DNA of 6,866 nt from Anaerolineaceae bacterium (GTDB taxonomy: Bacteria > Chloroflexota > Anaerolineae > Anaerolineales > Anaerolineaceae), in assembly GCA_028714615.1 (NCBI GenBank), contig JAQTMA010000120.1, positions 5,391 through 12,256 on the forward strand, given 5' to 3'. Made by a program: the position numbers and the translations under genes. The notes under the pieces are model-generated. The model made no database searches, was not told the DNA's origin, and saw nothing but the letters and a program-made list of their open reading frames with translations. Below, in pieces: positions 1-5,589 of this stretch. How positions within the stretch are numbered: position 1 is the first letter of the stretch; each line of letters begins with the position of its first letter.

Positions 1-352
1 TCACGGTAAACACCCCCATGCGATTGCCGGATGGATCCTCGAAGAGCGCGAACCATCCCATGCCTGGAATCGGGCTCTTCGGCAAGAGCAACTTGCCCCC
101 ATGCTCCTCAATGCGTTTTACGGTCGCATCCACATCGTTGGTGTCGATGTAAACCGTAATATCTTTTGGGTGATACATATTCCCATCGATGCGCGGGAAC
201 CCGCCTGCGGGTCCCCCTTCAGCCTCGAAGGTGACATAATCCATTTCGGGCATGGGAGAAAGCTTCCAGCCAAACACGTCAGCGTACCACTGGCTCCCGC
301 TAAATGGGTCTTTGGCCGGAATTTCGATGTGAATAATCGGGTGTTTTTCCAT
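1..352 (-). CDS. VOC (glyoxalase/bleomycin resistance-fold) family protein, 3' end outside window
   Basis: Reading the minus strand from ATG at 352-350 gives 117 codons with no stop before the window edge. The protein opens with HPIIHIEIPAKDP, followed by QWYADVFGWKL at residues 21-31 and ends with WFALFEDPSGNRMGVF at about 100-115. This is the usual layout of short VOC proteins of about 115-125 residues: a first beta strand with an acidic residue, the FYxxVFGW helix, and a terminal F-x-DPxGNxxG strand. Probably only a few residues are missing. An AGGAGG ribosome site (359-364 on the plus strand) lies 6 nt before the ATG, which fixes the start. VOC proteins are cytosolic, often metal-dependent small-molecule enzymes or binding proteins; the substrate cannot be told, and I do not see a clear full metal-ligand set. 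The gene has a candidate promoter of its own at 397-425. Family call is secure, function is not. Confidence 0.9.
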   Translation of the reverse strand, partial: MEKHPIIHIEIPAKDPFSGSQWYADVFGWKLSPMPEMDYVTFEAEGGPAGGFPRIDGNMYHPKDITVYIDTNDVDATVKRIEEHGGKLLLPKSPIPGMGWFALFEDPSGNRMGVFTV

Positions 353-396
353 CGTAAGCCTCCTACAGGGTAAATAGAATGAATATCAATACGAAC

Positions 397-425
397 AGTA
401 TAGAATAAATGTTCTAACCGCACAA
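397..425 (-). promoter_or_regulatory. Candidate sigma70-type promoter for the VOC gene
   Basis: On the minus strand there is TATACT (402-397) as -10, a 17-nt spacer, and TTGTGC (425-420) as a weak -35. The predicted start is near 389, giving a leader of about 37 nt that contains the AGGAGG ribosome site. The -10 matches 5 of 6 positions. The -35 keeps only the TTG, so this is a moderate call. Confidence 0.4.
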
Positions 426-448
426 TCACCCGGAGGGATGATAATCTG

Positions 449-778
449 CTATTTCTCCCCCACTAACAGCAGGAGCAGCATCACCACTGGGGTATTCGTA
501 ACCAACGAATGGGGCATCCGCGCAGGCATGTGGATAAAGGTGCCATCCCGGGCAGTATAGTTGTCGCCGCCCACCGTCAGGTCTGCCTGACCTTTGATGA
601 AGTAAAGGATCGCCGGGTAGGCAGCCGTATGTTCCGTCAGCTCCTGCCCGGCATCGAACCCAAACAAGGTGGTTTTGACTTTCTCTGTAGTGAGGATCGC
701 CCGGCTGAGGATGCCATCCTTCGGGATCTCCCGAATCTCTTCAGCCAGGTTACCAAAATAGGTGTAATTCTCTGTCAT
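449..778 (-). CDS. Single-domain cupin protein
   Basis: A 109-residue protein, a normal length for a one-domain cupin. The cupin core is visible: motif 1 at about G44-G63 (GQELTEH, then ILYFIKG) and motif 2 at about G79-H90 (DGTFIHMPARMPH). H50 and H90 match two usual metal ligands. The second histidine of the HxH pair is Ala52, and no glutamate occupies the motif-1 position, so the metal site looks incomplete. Such H-T-A cupins are common among small uncharacterised members and may bind metal or a ligand differently. The start is supported by GGAGG (minus strand, about 787-783) a few nt before the ATG. The gene lies between a terminator (815-846) upstream and the VOC gene downstream in the same direction, 96 nt apart. 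The product is cytosolic with unknown substrate. A role in small-molecule sensing or detoxification beside the VOC protein is possible, but only by proximity. Confidence 0.88.
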   Translation of the reverse strand: MTENYTYFGNLAEEIREIPKDGILSRAILTTEKVKTTLFGFDAGQELTEHTAAYPAILYFIKGQADLTVGGDNYTARDGTFIHMPARMPHSLVTNTPVVMLLLLLVGEK

Positions 779-814
779 TTTCCCTCCTACCCAGGCTTGA
801 AGTTTTATCTGAAT

Positions 815-846
815 AAAAACAGGGCGACCGGTCGGCAGCCCTGTTT
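815..846 (-). terminator. Intrinsic terminator after the Cys-rich small protein gene
   Basis: AAACAGGGC (817-825) and GCCCTGTTT (838-846) form a perfect 9-bp stem around a 12-nt loop. Read on the minus strand, the stem is followed by a run of T (TTTTTATT). It begins about 18 nt beyond the stop codon at 865-867, as expected for that gene. The plus-strand reading has T's too, but no convergent plus-strand gene needs it. It separates the small gene from the cupin downstream. Confidence 0.8.
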
Positions 847-864
847 CAATTTGACGAACTCAAC

Positions 865-1050
865 TTACGCGGTCTGGCGCAGTTCGGATAATTCGTCCTC
901 GACTGCCTGCATCTCTAGTTTCAGGTCTCCCAGGTATTGCTCGAGGCGGGTGATGTATTCGTCGCGAGATAGGGATTCCTGTCCGTCACCACCACAGCCG
1001 CAAGCGCCTCCGCAGGCGCAAGTTCCTTCGCTTTCCATCATTTCGGGCAT
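865..1050 (-). CDS. Small Cys-cluster/coiled-coil protein, function unknown
   Basis: A 61-residue protein in two parts. Residues 9-21 (GTCACGGACGCGG) carry four cysteines, C11, C13, C17 and C19, in a CxC-x3-CxC pattern rich in glycine, suited to binding a metal ion or cluster. Residues 33-57 form a textbook heptad: I33, L36, L40, L43, M47, V50, L54 and L57 are spaced 3-4-3-4-3-4-3, so the tail should dimerise or bind a partner as a coiled coil. I do not recognise a named family. The coiled-coil tail recalls short DUF5320-type proteins, but the Gly/Met-rich head of that family is absent. The start is supported by AAGGAG (minus strand 1064-1059) 8 nt upstream. It has its own extended -10 promoter and an intrinsic terminator, so it is a self-contained monocistronic unit, which argues that it is real. 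There is no signal peptide, so it is probably cytosolic. Confidence 0.8.
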   Translation of the reverse strand: MPEMMESEGTCACGGACGCGGDGQESLSRDEYITRLEQYLGDLKLEMQAVEDELSELRQTA

Positions 1051-1075
1051 ATCATCGGCTCCTTCACATAAATGG

Positions 1076-1090
1076 GTATGCGATGCATAC
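1076..1090. promoter_or_regulatory. Inverted repeat GTATGC-GAT-GCATAC, possible operator
   Basis: A perfect 6-bp inverted repeat with a 3-bp centre sits just downstream of the predicted start of the Cys-cluster gene. A third copy of the same hexamer (GCATAC on plus, 1114-1119) overlaps the TG element beside that gene's -10. The spacing would suit a repressor binding site, or the repeat could form a small hairpin in the leader. No regulator gene is adjacent, so this is a pattern without an assigned factor. Confidence 0.35.
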
Positions 1091-1107
1091 TGTACTATTC
1101 TTGTCTT

Positions 1108-1116
1108 ATTATAGCA
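1108..1116 (-). promoter_or_regulatory. Extended -10 promoter of the Cys-cluster gene
   Basis: The minus strand reads TGCTATAAT: a perfect TATAAT (1113-1108) preceded by TG-n. No good -35 lies at 16-18 nt, as is usual for extended -10 promoters. The predicted start is about 1100, giving a leader of about 50 nt with AAGGAG near its end. Confidence 0.65.
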
Positions 1117-1135
1117 TACTTACAAATCTGTAGAA

Positions 1136-1163
1136 TTCAAATCTTCCCTCCCTCGGATATAAT
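1136..1163 (+). promoter_or_regulatory. Candidate promoter of the cyclase/ATPase/TPR gene
   Basis: A perfect TATAAT at 1158-1163 is preceded, after 16 nt, by TTCAAA (1136-1141, 4 of 6 to TTGACA). The predicted start is near 1170, leaving a leader of about 27 nt before ATG 1197. It is divergent from the promoter at 1108-1116, and the two -10 elements are about 45 bp apart. Confidence 0.5.
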
Positions 1164-1196
1164 CAGCGTAACCAGTCGATCAACCGGTCTACACTT

Positions 1197-4100
1197 ATGC
1201 CTGCTCTTGCCTGCCAATCGTGTGGTTTTCATAATCCTCCCGGGATGCGTTTCTGCGGAAATTGCGGGACGCGCCTGACGGGGGAGACTGTCACCCTCGA
1301 TCCCCCCTCTCCCCCCCCAGGCCTCATTGCCGGAGGTGGTGGGGTGATGATGGGGGCCGACTTGCTGACCCGCTTTCGCCAGGCAGGCCTGGAAGCGACC
1401 GGTCAGCAGCGCAATGTTACCATCCTCTTTGTCGATCTGGCCGGTTTTACCGCGTTCTCCCGCCGCACTGGTAACGAAGATACCTACATCTTGATCCAAC
1501 AGTTTACCAACCTGATGGTTCAGGATGTATATAAATATGATGGCATGGTCGATAAATTCTTGGGGGACGGCTTGATGGCCATCTTTGGCGCCCCGATTGC
1601 CCACGAGAATAACACCGAGCTGGCCGTTCGTGCAGCCCTGGATATGCGCGCTGATGTGAATCGCCTGGCTGCGGAAATGCAAGCGCGTCTGGATACCTCC
1701 CTGAATTTGCATATAGGCTTGCATTCGGGTCCGATATTAATCGAGAATATCGGCTCTAACTTGCTTTTGAATTACACCCCGCTTGGAGACACGCTTGACC
1801 TGGCCTACCGGCTCCTTGAAGCTGCTACGCCAGGTTGCATTCTTGCCAGCCAGTCTGTGAAGCAACAGGCATTAGCGTTGGTTGACTTTGATCCCTTACC
1901 ACCCTTGACCTTGAAGGGAGTGGAAGCTCCGGTCCCGGCATTTACAGTGCGCCAATTGAAAGCCCTGCCCGGCCCATCTCGCAGTGTGGATGGTTTACGC
2001 GCCAGCCTGGTCGGACGGAATGCGGACCTCAAACTGCTCGGTGCGGCGCGGGATGCTCTGGCCACACGCAAGGAAGGCCGCTTCATTTTAATTCGTGGCG
2101 AGGCGGGGATCGGGAAAAGCCGCCTCGTCCAGGAGTTCTCGGCTACCCTCGAGCCGGCCGGTTTGCGCTGCCTGACCGGACACAGCCTCATCTACCACCG
2201 TTCCATGTCATTCTGGATTTTCCAGGACTTGCTGTTTGCATTCCTGAATCTCCTGCCGGGCGTCCCAGAGGAGGGACTGCGTGCCCGCCTGTCTGAAGTT
2301 TGCCAGGATTTACTGGGCGCCCAGGCTGCCGTCGCCATTCCTTACCTTGAATACCTGTTCTCGTTGCCGCCCCTCAATGAAACGGTTGCCAACCGCCTGA
2401 GCTTGTTGGATGCTGCTCAATTGCGCCAACAGGTGTTCGTCTCCGTCCGCGATTTGCTCGTGGCTGAGGCCTGCCGTATGCCATTGGCGCTTATCTTTGA
2501 AAACCTGCACTGGGCCGATGAGGCTTCACTCGAGCTATTGCGCTTCCTGGTCGATTCGGTGCAGTCAGAACCGCTGCTCATCGTCGGGCTTTCACGCCCC
2601 TCTGACGAGCCTGGCTTCTGCCGGTTGATTGAGTGCGCGGATCGCACCCTGGCGGAGCGTTTCACGCTGATAGTCCTGGGAAATCTCTCCGCCACTCAGA
2701 GCGAACGCTTATTCGACGGGTTGCTCACCGCTCCCGATATGCCGGCAGATTTCCGCCAGCGCATCTTGGAGCGGGCGTCCGGAAATCCGTTTTTCCTCGA
2801 GGAAATGGTGCGGATGCTGATTGATGCCGGCCTGGTACACCGCGAGAATGCGGATGGCTGGCGCCCCATCCCCGGGGTGAACCTGAGCAGCCTGGAGTTG
2901 CCAGAGTCCCTGCGGGGGCTCATTTTGGCTCGCTTTGATCGCCTGGCTGAGTTCCAACGACGGGTGTTGCAGGTAGCCAGCGTGATCGGGCGGGATTTCT
3001 CTTCGCAAGTGGTAGCCAGGGTTCTGCAGCTCTCCGAATGGGAAGAGCTAGAGTCGGCGCTCACCGAATTAGTCGACCGTGGTTTTCTACGCCCCTTGCT
3101 GCCGGGGGGTGATGCGGATTACCGCTTTTCTCATACCCTGGTTTCGGATACGATCTATTCCCTGCTGCTCAAAATCGAGCTCGTGGACCTGCATGGGCGC
3201 GTAGGCGAAGCCCTGGAACAATTGTATGCTTCTCGGTTGGATAACCGGGTGGAACTGTTAGCGCGCCACTATGCGATCAGCAACCGGCCTGACAAAGCGC
3301 TACATTTCCTGATCCTGGCCGGCAATAAATCGGCGCGCGGATTTGCCAATGTCCAGGCTCGCAAGGATTACGAACAGGCTTTGGGAGTGCTCAAGCAAGT
3401 CGAGCCGAGCCTGGAACAGGTTCTCCAGGTTTATACCGGGCTGGGGGATGTGCTTATCCGGTTGGGTGAATATCCTCCTGCCCGCGATACCTATTTCACG
3501 GCGATGGATGCTCTGGACGGGCGCCAGGGTCGCAACCGGCGAGAGGACGCACCCATCCGCGCCAGTTTGCACCGCAAAGTGGCTACCACGTGCGAACGCC
3601 AGGGCGACTACGCTCAAGCCCTCAGCGAATTGTCTGCTGCTCGGGCGGCTCTTGAAGAAATGCCCGAACCCTCTCCCGTCGATAGAGGTTGGGTCCTCAA
3701 TGATGCTGGTTGGATCCACTTCCGTCGTGGCGACCTGGATGGCGCCGGGGTCGTCCTGCTGGAAGCTCTCCACCTGGTGGAGGATGGCCGCAACTACGAC
3801 TTAATCGCCTCGATCTACAACCGCCTGGGTGGCGTCTGCTACCAGAAGGACCAGCTCGACCAGGCCAGTAGCTACGTGCGCAAAAGCCTGTTCTTGCGCC
3901 AGGAAATCGGCGACACCAATGGCGTGGCGCGCTCCTACAATAACCTGGGATTATTACGCTGGAAACGAGGGGATTGGGACAGCGCCCTGGATGATTTCAG
4001 CCGTAGCCTGAAACTGCACGCTAACCTGGGCGATGTTGAGGGCGCCATTGAACTGCACTCCAACCTGGGCTTGCTGCACCTCGACCGGGGAAACTTCGAA

Positions 4101-4694
4101 GAAGCACGCCGTCACCTGGAGACCGGACTGGCTTCCGCCAGGCAAATCGGCCATAGCTATCATATCGGTTTGATCTACCTGCATTTCTGCCGCCTGTACG
4201 TCTCTCTAGAAAATTGGGAGACGGCCTTGAAATACTGCCGGCTGGGGCTGCAGACTTTCAACGAGATCGGTGTGATGGAGAACCTGGTCGACTTGAATAC
4301 CTACGCCGGGCTGGCCTACCTGGGTCTGGGGGATGTGAATATGGCCGAGAAGTGCGCGTGTGACGCTTTGGAGCTCTACAACCGGCTTAATGTCAACGAT
4401 CGTACCGGCATGTCCGAAGACCGCGGCCGCGCCCTGCGCTTGCTCGCCCAGGTATGCCTGGCCCGGAAGTTACCCGAAAAAGCCGCCGGATATTTAAAAG
4501 AAAGCGCTTCCATTTTCAAACACGTGGGAAACCAGGTTGAACAGGGACGGACATCCCTGGTCCAGGCTCAACAAGCCATGCAAATGGGAGCCAGCGCCAC
4601 CGCCCGTATTCTGTTGAATGAGGCCCGCTTGATTTTTCGGCAGCTCGGCGCGCGCATCGACCTGAAGAAGGTTGAAGCGATCTCTGTTCGATAA
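1197..4694 (+). CDS. Zinc-ribbon / class III nucleotidyl cyclase / STAND-AAA ATPase / TPR signalling protein
   Basis: A 1165-residue cytosolic protein with no signal peptide or membrane span. (1) Zinc ribbon at 6-23: C6, C9, C20, C23. (2) Pro/Gly-rich linker at 35-50. (3) Class III cyclase domain at about 72-252: metal Asp D80 (LFVDLAGFT) and D124 (DKFLGDG), adenine-type Lys K120, and Thr T194 at the second substrate position (class IIIb-like). Arg R205 is present, but the transition-state Asn is Asp201 (GDTLDLAYRL). (4) AAA_16/STAND ATPase at about 269-500: Walker A GEAGIGKS (301-308), and a Walker B-like IFENLHWAD (433-441) where ExL replaces the more usual DDL or EDL. (5) About ten TPRs at 742-1151, for example SYNNLGLLRWKRGDWDSA at 913-930. 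The architecture is known for multidomain adenylate/guanylate cyclases. The ATPase and TPR parts would gate or scaffold the output. There is no clear Shine-Dalgarno before ATG 1197; the start is chosen because the zinc ribbon begins at residue 6. Cyclase activity is doubtful because of N201D. Confidence 0.93.
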   Translation: MPALACQSCGFHNPPGMRFCGNCGTRLTGETVTLDPPSPPPGLIAGGGGVMMGADLLTRFRQAGLEATGQQRNVTILFVDLAGFTAFSRRTGNEDTYILIQQFTNLMVQDVYKYDGMVDKFLGDGLMAIFGAPIAHENNTELAVRAALDMRADVNRLAAEMQARLDTSLNLHIGLHSGPILIENIGSNLLLNYTPLGDTLDLAYRLLEAATPGCILASQSVKQQALALVDFDPLPPLTLKGVEAPVPAFTVRQLKALPGPSRSVDGLRASLVGRNADLKLLGAARDALATRKEGRFILIRGEAGIGKSRLVQEFSATLEPAGLRCLTGHSLIYHRSMSFWIFQDLLFAFLNLLPGVPEEGLRARLSEVCQDLLGAQAAVAIPYLEYLFSLPPLNETVANRLSLLDAAQLRQQVFVSVRDLLVAEACRMPLALIFENLHWADEASLELLRFLVDSVQSEPLLIVGLSRPSDEPGFCRLIECADRTLAERFTLIVLGNLSATQSERLFDGLLTAPDMPADFRQRILERASGNPFFLEEMVRMLIDAGLVHRENADGWRPIPGVNLSSLELPESLRGLILARFDRLAEFQRRVLQVASVIGRDFSSQVVARVLQLSEWEELESALTELVDRGFLRPLLPGGDADYRFSHTLVSDTIYSLLLKIELVDLHGRVGEALEQLYASRLDNRVELLARHYAISNRPDKALHFLILAGNKSARGFANVQARKDYEQALGVLKQVEPSLEQVLQVYTGLGDVLIRLGEYPPARDTYFTAMDALDGRQGRNRREDAPIRASLHRKVATTCERQGDYAQALSELSAARAALEEMPEPSPVDRGWVLNDAGWIHFRRGDLDGAGVVLLEALHLVEDGRNYDLIASIYNRLGGVCYQKDQLDQASSYVRKSLFLRQEIGDTNGVARSYNNLGLLRWKRGDWDSALDDFSRSLKLHANLGDVEGAIELHSNLGLLHLDRGNFEEARRHLETGLASARQIGHSYHIGLIYLHFCRLYVSLENWETALKYCRLGLQTFNEIGVMENLVDLNTYAGLAYLGLGDVNMAEKCACDALELYNRLNVNDRTGMSEDRGRALRLLAQVCLARKLPEKAAGYLKESASIFKHVGNQVEQGRTSLVQAQQAMQMGASATARILLNEARLIFRQLGARIDLKKVEAISVR
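1302..1318 (+). repeat. C6 and C8 homopolymer tracts within the cyclase gene
   Basis: C6 (1302-1307) and C8 (1311-1318) runs, separated by TCT, encode the Pro/Ser linker between the zinc ribbon and the cyclase domain. Runs of this length are prone to slippage. A one-base change here would shift frame and remove every later domain. Confidence 0.7.
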
Positions 4695-4711
4695 AACATA
4701 CCTCTAGAATT

Positions 4712-4720
4712 TGCTACAAT
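4712..4720 (+). promoter_or_regulatory. Extended -10 promoter placed for a leaderless mRNA (alkyltransferase-like gene)
   Basis: TGC followed by TACAAT (4715-4720) forms an extended -10 only 6 nt before ATG 4727. The expected transcription start, 6-8 nt past the -10, falls on or next to the A of the ATG, and no Shine-Dalgarno is visible. No convincing -35 is seen at 17 nt. The element lies in the 32-nt gap after the TPR gene's stop. Confidence 0.55.
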
Positions 4721-4726
4721 AGAGCC

Positions 4727-5047
4727 ATGCAAGCGGATTTCGAGCCCCACCTGTATGAGCGCATATATACCACCGTGCAGCAGATTCCGCCTGGACGAGT
4801 AGCGACTTATGGACAGATTGCCCAGATTGTGGGTGGGTGCAGCGCCCAAATGGTAGGATTCGCGCTGGCCGCCTTACCCAATGGTTCTGACGTGCCCTGG
4901 CAGCGGGTGATCAATGTCCAGGGCAAGATTAGCCCGCATGGGTTTGGCTTCGGCAGTGCGCTGCAGCGCGACTTGCTCCTTTCCGAGGGTGTGGAGTTCG
5001 GCCTGGAAGATCGCATTGACTTTGAGAAATTTAGGTGGTTACCGTAA
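4727..5047 (+). CDS. Alkyltransferase-like protein (ATL, MGMT-fold DNA-lesion binder)
   Basis: A 106-residue protein matching the DNA-binding domain of O6-methylguanine methyltransferase: IPPGRVATYGQIAQIVG at 20-36, a helix-turn-helix region at about 28-50, and PWQRVIN at 57-63. The reactive Cys of PCHR is Trp58, the hallmark of ATL proteins. These cannot remove alkyl groups, but flip out O6-alkylguanines and mark them for nucleotide excision repair. The tail (SALQRDLLLSEGVEF and IDFEKFRWLP) is also typical, and the length fits (about 100-110). One oddity: the loop that usually has Arg before x-V-G (the arginine finger that fills the flipped base's place) reads SAQMVG, so Gln41 appears to replace it. 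The gene follows the TPR protein by 32 nt but has its own -10, so it need not be co-transcribed. It acts on DNA in the cytoplasm. Confidence 0.92.
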   Translation: MQADFEPHLYERIYTTVQQIPPGRVATYGQIAQIVGGCSAQMVGFALAALPNGSDVPWQRVINVQGKISPHGFGFGSALQRDLLLSEGVEFGLEDRIDFEKFRWLP

Positions 5048-5073
5048 ACGTGGTCAGCTTCCGCCCGGATGAG

Positions 5074-5096
5074 GTGGGGGGAATTCCTACCCCCGC
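5074..5096 (+). terminator. G/C-rich hairpin after the ATL gene, weak terminator candidate
   Basis: GTGGGGG (5074-5080) can pair with CCCCCGC (5090-5096) around a 9-nt loop: seven pairs, one of them G-U. It lies 27 nt after the ATL stop, but no T-run follows directly; the nearest is at 5117-5121. It may stall or protect the transcript rather than terminate it. CCCCGCT is repeated at 5091-5097 and 5107-5113, the second copy touching the next promoter's -35. Confidence 0.3.
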
Positions 5097-5112
5097 TCTA
5101 GGAAATCCCCGC

Positions 5113-5141
5113 TTGGTTTTTGCTCGCCGGCCCGTTACAAT
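5113..5141 (+). promoter_or_regulatory. Promoter of the YtxH-like gene
   Basis: TTGGTT (5113-5118) as -35, exactly 17 nt, then TACAAT (5136-5141) as -10. The predicted start is near 5148, giving a leader of about 30 nt that carries the ribosome site at 5169-5173. Confidence 0.55.
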
Positions 5142-5168
5142 ACTGATTACAGGGAGATATTGCGATAA

Positions 5169-5173
5169 GGGAG
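5169..5173 (+). promoter_or_regulatory. Ribosome binding site that selects the second ATG of the YtxH-like gene
   Basis: GGGAG ends directly against ATG 5174, too close for initiation there, but lies 6 nt before the in-frame ATG at 5180. The second ATG is therefore the likelier start, shortening the protein by two residues. Confidence 0.6.
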
Positions 5174-5179
5174 ATGAAA

Positions 5180-5542
5180 ATGCAACAAGAGACGGAAGTG
5201 GTGATTAAGCGTAGAGGTGGAGTTGGCCAGATGGTGCTGGGCATCATCCTGGGTAGCTTGATTGGCGGCACAATTGCCTTGCTCGCTGCTCCGCGGCCCG
5301 GGCATGAAACCCGGCGCATGCTCGCTGATAAAGGCATCGAATTGAAAGACCGGGCTACCGGGATGGCGAGCGACGTCCGTGACCGGGCTAGCGATGTAGC
5401 CGGTCAGGCCCGTGAACGGGTTCAGATGGCAATTTCAAGCGTCCGTGGCGGCTCTCCTGCTGAAAATATATCAGAAGTAACCCGCCTTGAGCGAGATGTG
5501 AACGTTCTGGAGAGAGATATCGACAAAACCTATGACCTGTAA
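5180..5542 (+). CDS. YtxH-like small membrane protein
   Basis: 120 residues from ATG 5180 (122 if ATG 5174 is used). After a short charged start, residues about 15-37 form one Gly-rich hydrophobic span (VGQMVLGIILGSLIGGTIAL), followed at once by APRPGHETR (37-45). This membrane-then-AP-x-G-x-x-TR pattern defines the YtxH family of stress-associated or gas-vesicle-like small membrane proteins. A charged amphipathic stretch follows with three 11-residue repeats at 57-67, 68-78 and 79-89, each starting with acidic-Arg and ending in Arg. The C-terminal helix has a heptad (V100, L103, V107, L110, I114). The likely topology is one membrane anchor with the helical tail in the cytoplasm; the molecular role of the family is not established. 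It has its own promoter, and the next promoter begins 13 nt after its stop. Confidence 0.85.
   Translation: MQQETEVVIKRRGGVGQMVLGIILGSLIGGTIALLAAPRPGHETRRMLADKGIELKDRATGMASDVRDRASDVAGQARERVQMAISSVRGGSPAENISEVTRLERDVNVLERDIDKTYDL
5348..5446 (+). repeat. Three tandem 33-nt (11-residue) coding repeats in the YtxH-like gene
   Basis: Units 5348-5380, 5381-5413 and 5414-5446. Units 1 and 2 share the same first 10 nt (GACCGGGCTA), and all three end in G(T/C)CCGT. The peptides are DRATGMASDVR, DRASDVAGQAR and ERVQMAISSVR. An 11-residue period is that of amphipathic LEA or apolipoprotein-type helices that lie on membranes. Confidence 0.6.
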
Positions 5543-5554
5543 AGTGGCTGTAAG

Positions 5555-5583
5555 TTGATTCATTAAAATCCGCATGCTATACT
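5555..5583 (+). promoter_or_regulatory. Promoter of the riboswitch-protease transcript
   Basis: TTGATT (5555-5560) as -35, exactly 17 nt, then TATACT (5578-5583) with TG-n in front (5575-5577). This is the best promoter in the window. The predicted first base is 5589-5591, so the RNA starts at the edge of the aptamer. Confidence 0.75.
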
Positions 5584-5589
5584 GATTGC

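Noticed and set aside
101..429. Open frames of 90 and 103 residues, one on each strand, in the left region
   Set aside because: They overlap the VOC gene in other frames. Only the minus frame from 352 gives a recognisable fold and has an AGGAGG site.
779..816. Possible cupin promoter (GATAAA-like -10 on the minus strand)
   Set aside because: It matches only 4 of 6 with no acceptable -35. Read-through from upstream is equally possible.
509..1114. 201-residue plus-strand open frame
   Set aside because: It is antisense to both the cupin and the Cys-cluster gene and crosses their terminator. Its composition is low-complexity Ser/Pro and it has no domain.
1137..1724. 195-residue minus-strand open frame
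   Set aside because: It is antisense to the zinc-ribbon/cyclase domain, which has clear motifs. It is a shadow of a GC-rich gene.
3300..3773. 157-residue minus frame and 153-residue plus frame inside the TPR region
   Set aside because: Both are out of frame with the TPR repeats, which are continuous through here.
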